Source: Phorcus lineatus
Lineage: Eukaryota; Mollusca; Gastropoda; Trochida; Trochidae
DNA: 64,000 nt
Assembly: GCA_921293015.1 (NCBI GenBank)
Contig: OV121092.1
Span: forward strand, 46,213,064-46,277,063
Direction: 5' to 3'
The notes under the pieces were generated by a model. It was not told the origin of the DNA. It made no database searches and saw only the letters and a program-made list of their open reading frames with translations. Made by a program: the position numbers and the translations under genes. Below, piece by piece: positions 62,820-64,000 of this stretch. The first letter of the stretch is position 1, and every line of letters begins with the position of its first letter.

Positions 62820-64000
62820 CTAGACTTCGATCTGCTTGAAGGGGATTTTGGTAATGAGAGGATGTGGTTTGACCCGATTTTGAATCTCTGAACCATATCT
62901 ATTTAAATCAACACTGACTGCGTTGACATTTTCATCTGCCAATGTGACATCCCACGCTTTTGCTTTGAAGTCCGATGCCTTCAGCCATACAAATGACTTG
63001 TTCTTCTGTTTATCCCTGTATAGCTGCATAGTCTCCTGGGTAAGATCGAGGGAATAGCCTCTCCCGAGTATATATTTCTTTCTGTAACCGAACCTTCTTG
63101 AGTAGAGGTAGCTGGTGACGGTTCCTGGTGGTACGTCCTGTTCTATCCCTAGCTGATACTGGGTCAGGAACTGAAGTACTATAACCACGCTGTCAGGGAG
63201 ACACAGGACGATGAAAATTCTGTTGTACTGGGTCAGGGCTCTAAGAAGATGCTCCCATTGAAAATAGTCTCGTCCAGCTTCAAAGAAGTAGCACCATTTG
63301 TGCAGCGATGTTTGCATGTAAAAATAGGACAACTCATCGTGCAGGAGAACTTGTGATTTGTTTAATGCGTTTTCCAAAAGTTGTTTACTGACTCCGCACA
63401 GAAATGCTTCCACTTTCTCATCCTCTGAAAAGAAAGCAAAATTGATGAGTCTCCCAAAGCGTTCAAGTACCTCTGTGATACAACCTGTGTGTGCCAGGGC
63501 AAATTTAAACTTGTCAAAGTCTGAAATGTTTGTCAACTCCTCTTCAATAATCTCCTCAACGAACTCATCAGAACATCTCCGAACACAAGGCTCATCTCTC
63601 TGATTGTCAACTACCTTCTCTTTGTATTTCTTCAGGCAGCTGGTTGCATTTTCCATCAGTTCAGTCCAGACATTTGTCTTTGGTTTTCTATTGTCCTGTT
63701 CAATCTGGAGGGACCCTGGTATCTGAACTTTCACTCCAGTTTTACCAGAATCGATAACAGTTGAAAACATTTGTCCAAGAGTCCGACATTGAGTTGAAGA
63801 GACCCCTTCACAGTTTGCCCACAGTTGATACAGCCTGTCCACGGTAGCAGTTGCTTTTTGAACCGCGTTCTGTTGAGAGAAATATTTTATTGGATTCTGC
63901 TGGGTCTGTGTGCTGGAGGCCGGATAATCATAGGGCCTCTCGGTCCTTGGAGGAATGAGGTCCTCATCCCAAGTGACAAAGTACTGGTCTCCGTCCAAGT
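62820..64000 (-). CDS. Unrecognised N-terminal ORF in frame with the helicase, 5' partial
   Basis: An open frame of at least 392 codons ending in TAG at 62822-62820. It runs off the right window edge; its first complete codons in the window include TTG at 63998, so the true start lies outside. The protein is rich in helix formers. It has an acidic segment at residues about 145-156 (EFVEEIIEEEL), a Phe/Tyr/Trp-rich part at about 222-250 and a hydrophobic stretch at about 261-278 (IFIVLCLPDSVVIVLQFL) that may be a buried strand or helix. I recognise no domain. It lies in the same phase as the helicase ORF, separated only by TAG and two sense codons, so it may be the N-terminal part of the same protein, a separate cistron, or one half of a gene broken by a nonsense change. 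Confidence 0.75.
   Translation of the reverse strand, partial: LDGDQYFVTWDEDLIPPRTERPYDYPASSTQTQQNPIKYFSQQNAVQKATATVDRLYQLWANCEGVSSTQCRTLGQMFSTVIDSGKTGVKVQIPGSLQIEQDNRKPKTNVWTELMENATSCLKKYKEKVVDNQRDEPCVRRCSDEFVEEIIEEELTNISDFDKFKFALAHTGCITEVLERFGRLINFAFFSEDEKVEAFLCGVSKQLLENALNKSQVLLHDELSYFYMQTSLHKWCYFFEAGRDYFQWEHLLRALTQYNRIFIVLCLPDSVVIVLQFLTQYQLGIEQDVPPGTVTSYLYSRRFGYRKKYILGRGYSLDLTQETMQLYRDKQKNKSFVWLKASDFKAKAWDVTLADENVNAVSVDLNRYGSEIQNRVKPHPLITKIPFKQIEV

Noticed and set aside
62820..62822. TAG as a recoded amino acid codon
   Set aside because: No recoding signal is recognised, and UAG reassignment is not known in animal nuclear genes. Readthrough, bicistronic translation, mutation or assembly error are better options.
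60058..63603. Plus-strand frames opposite the helicase and upstream ORF
   Set aside because: They are shadows of the strongly coding minus strand and show no domains.

Overview
The window looks like nuclear DNA of an animal, most likely a mollusc or other lophotrochozoan. It is AT-rich and mostly non-coding. It carries tRNA-derived SINEs whose tail contains 'gcggcgttaaac', a tail type I associate with molluscan SINEs. It also has a 5'-truncated LINE with a poly(A) tail, Tc1/mariner debris, MITE-like elements and many minisatellites. Nothing suggests a prokaryote: there are no operons or dense ORFs. The species assignment is inference; the eukaryotic assignment is well supported.

Layout. 1-5.5 kb: a complete SINE with a 12-bp target-site duplication (TSD, minus strand), an indel-free array of 36 x 33 bp, and a 5'-truncated SINE of the same family (plus strand). 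5.5-14.4 kb: AT-rich DNA with decayed tandem repeats, a 10 x 25 bp minisatellite and the first copy of a stem-loop repeat family. 14.48-15.81 kb: a recent 5'-truncated LINE insertion with a 13-bp TSD, a poly(A) tail and an undamaged C-terminal ORF. 15.8-46.6 kb: gene-poor DNA with more decayed arrays, 55-bp and 35-bp minisatellites, the second stem-loop copy, a tRNA-like relic and a nearly identical pair of 84-bp direct repeats. 46.6-48.4 kb: a CpG-rich zone with a candidate minus-strand leader exon and a candidate plus-strand first coding exon, each ending in a good splice donor. 51.3-54.0 kb: a MITE, a 58-bp minisatellite (about 19 copies), the third stem-loop copy and a broken Tc1/mariner transposase. 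56.8 kb: a strong NRF1+ETS promoter-type motif. 58.6 kb: a fold-back element. 59.2-64.0 kb: the only confident host locus, on the minus strand.

That locus holds two long ORFs in the same reading frame, separated by one TAG codon and two sense codons. The downstream ORF is a complete Upf1-like superfamily-1 helicase with an Arg/Gly-rich tail. The upstream ORF is an unrecognised protein that runs off the right edge of the window. Whether they form one interrupted protein, a bicistronic gene, or a gene broken by one substitution is the most useful open question here. The second is the stem-loop repeat family, present at 12.5, 31.9 and 53.3 kb. I did not find a convincing new multi-gene system.
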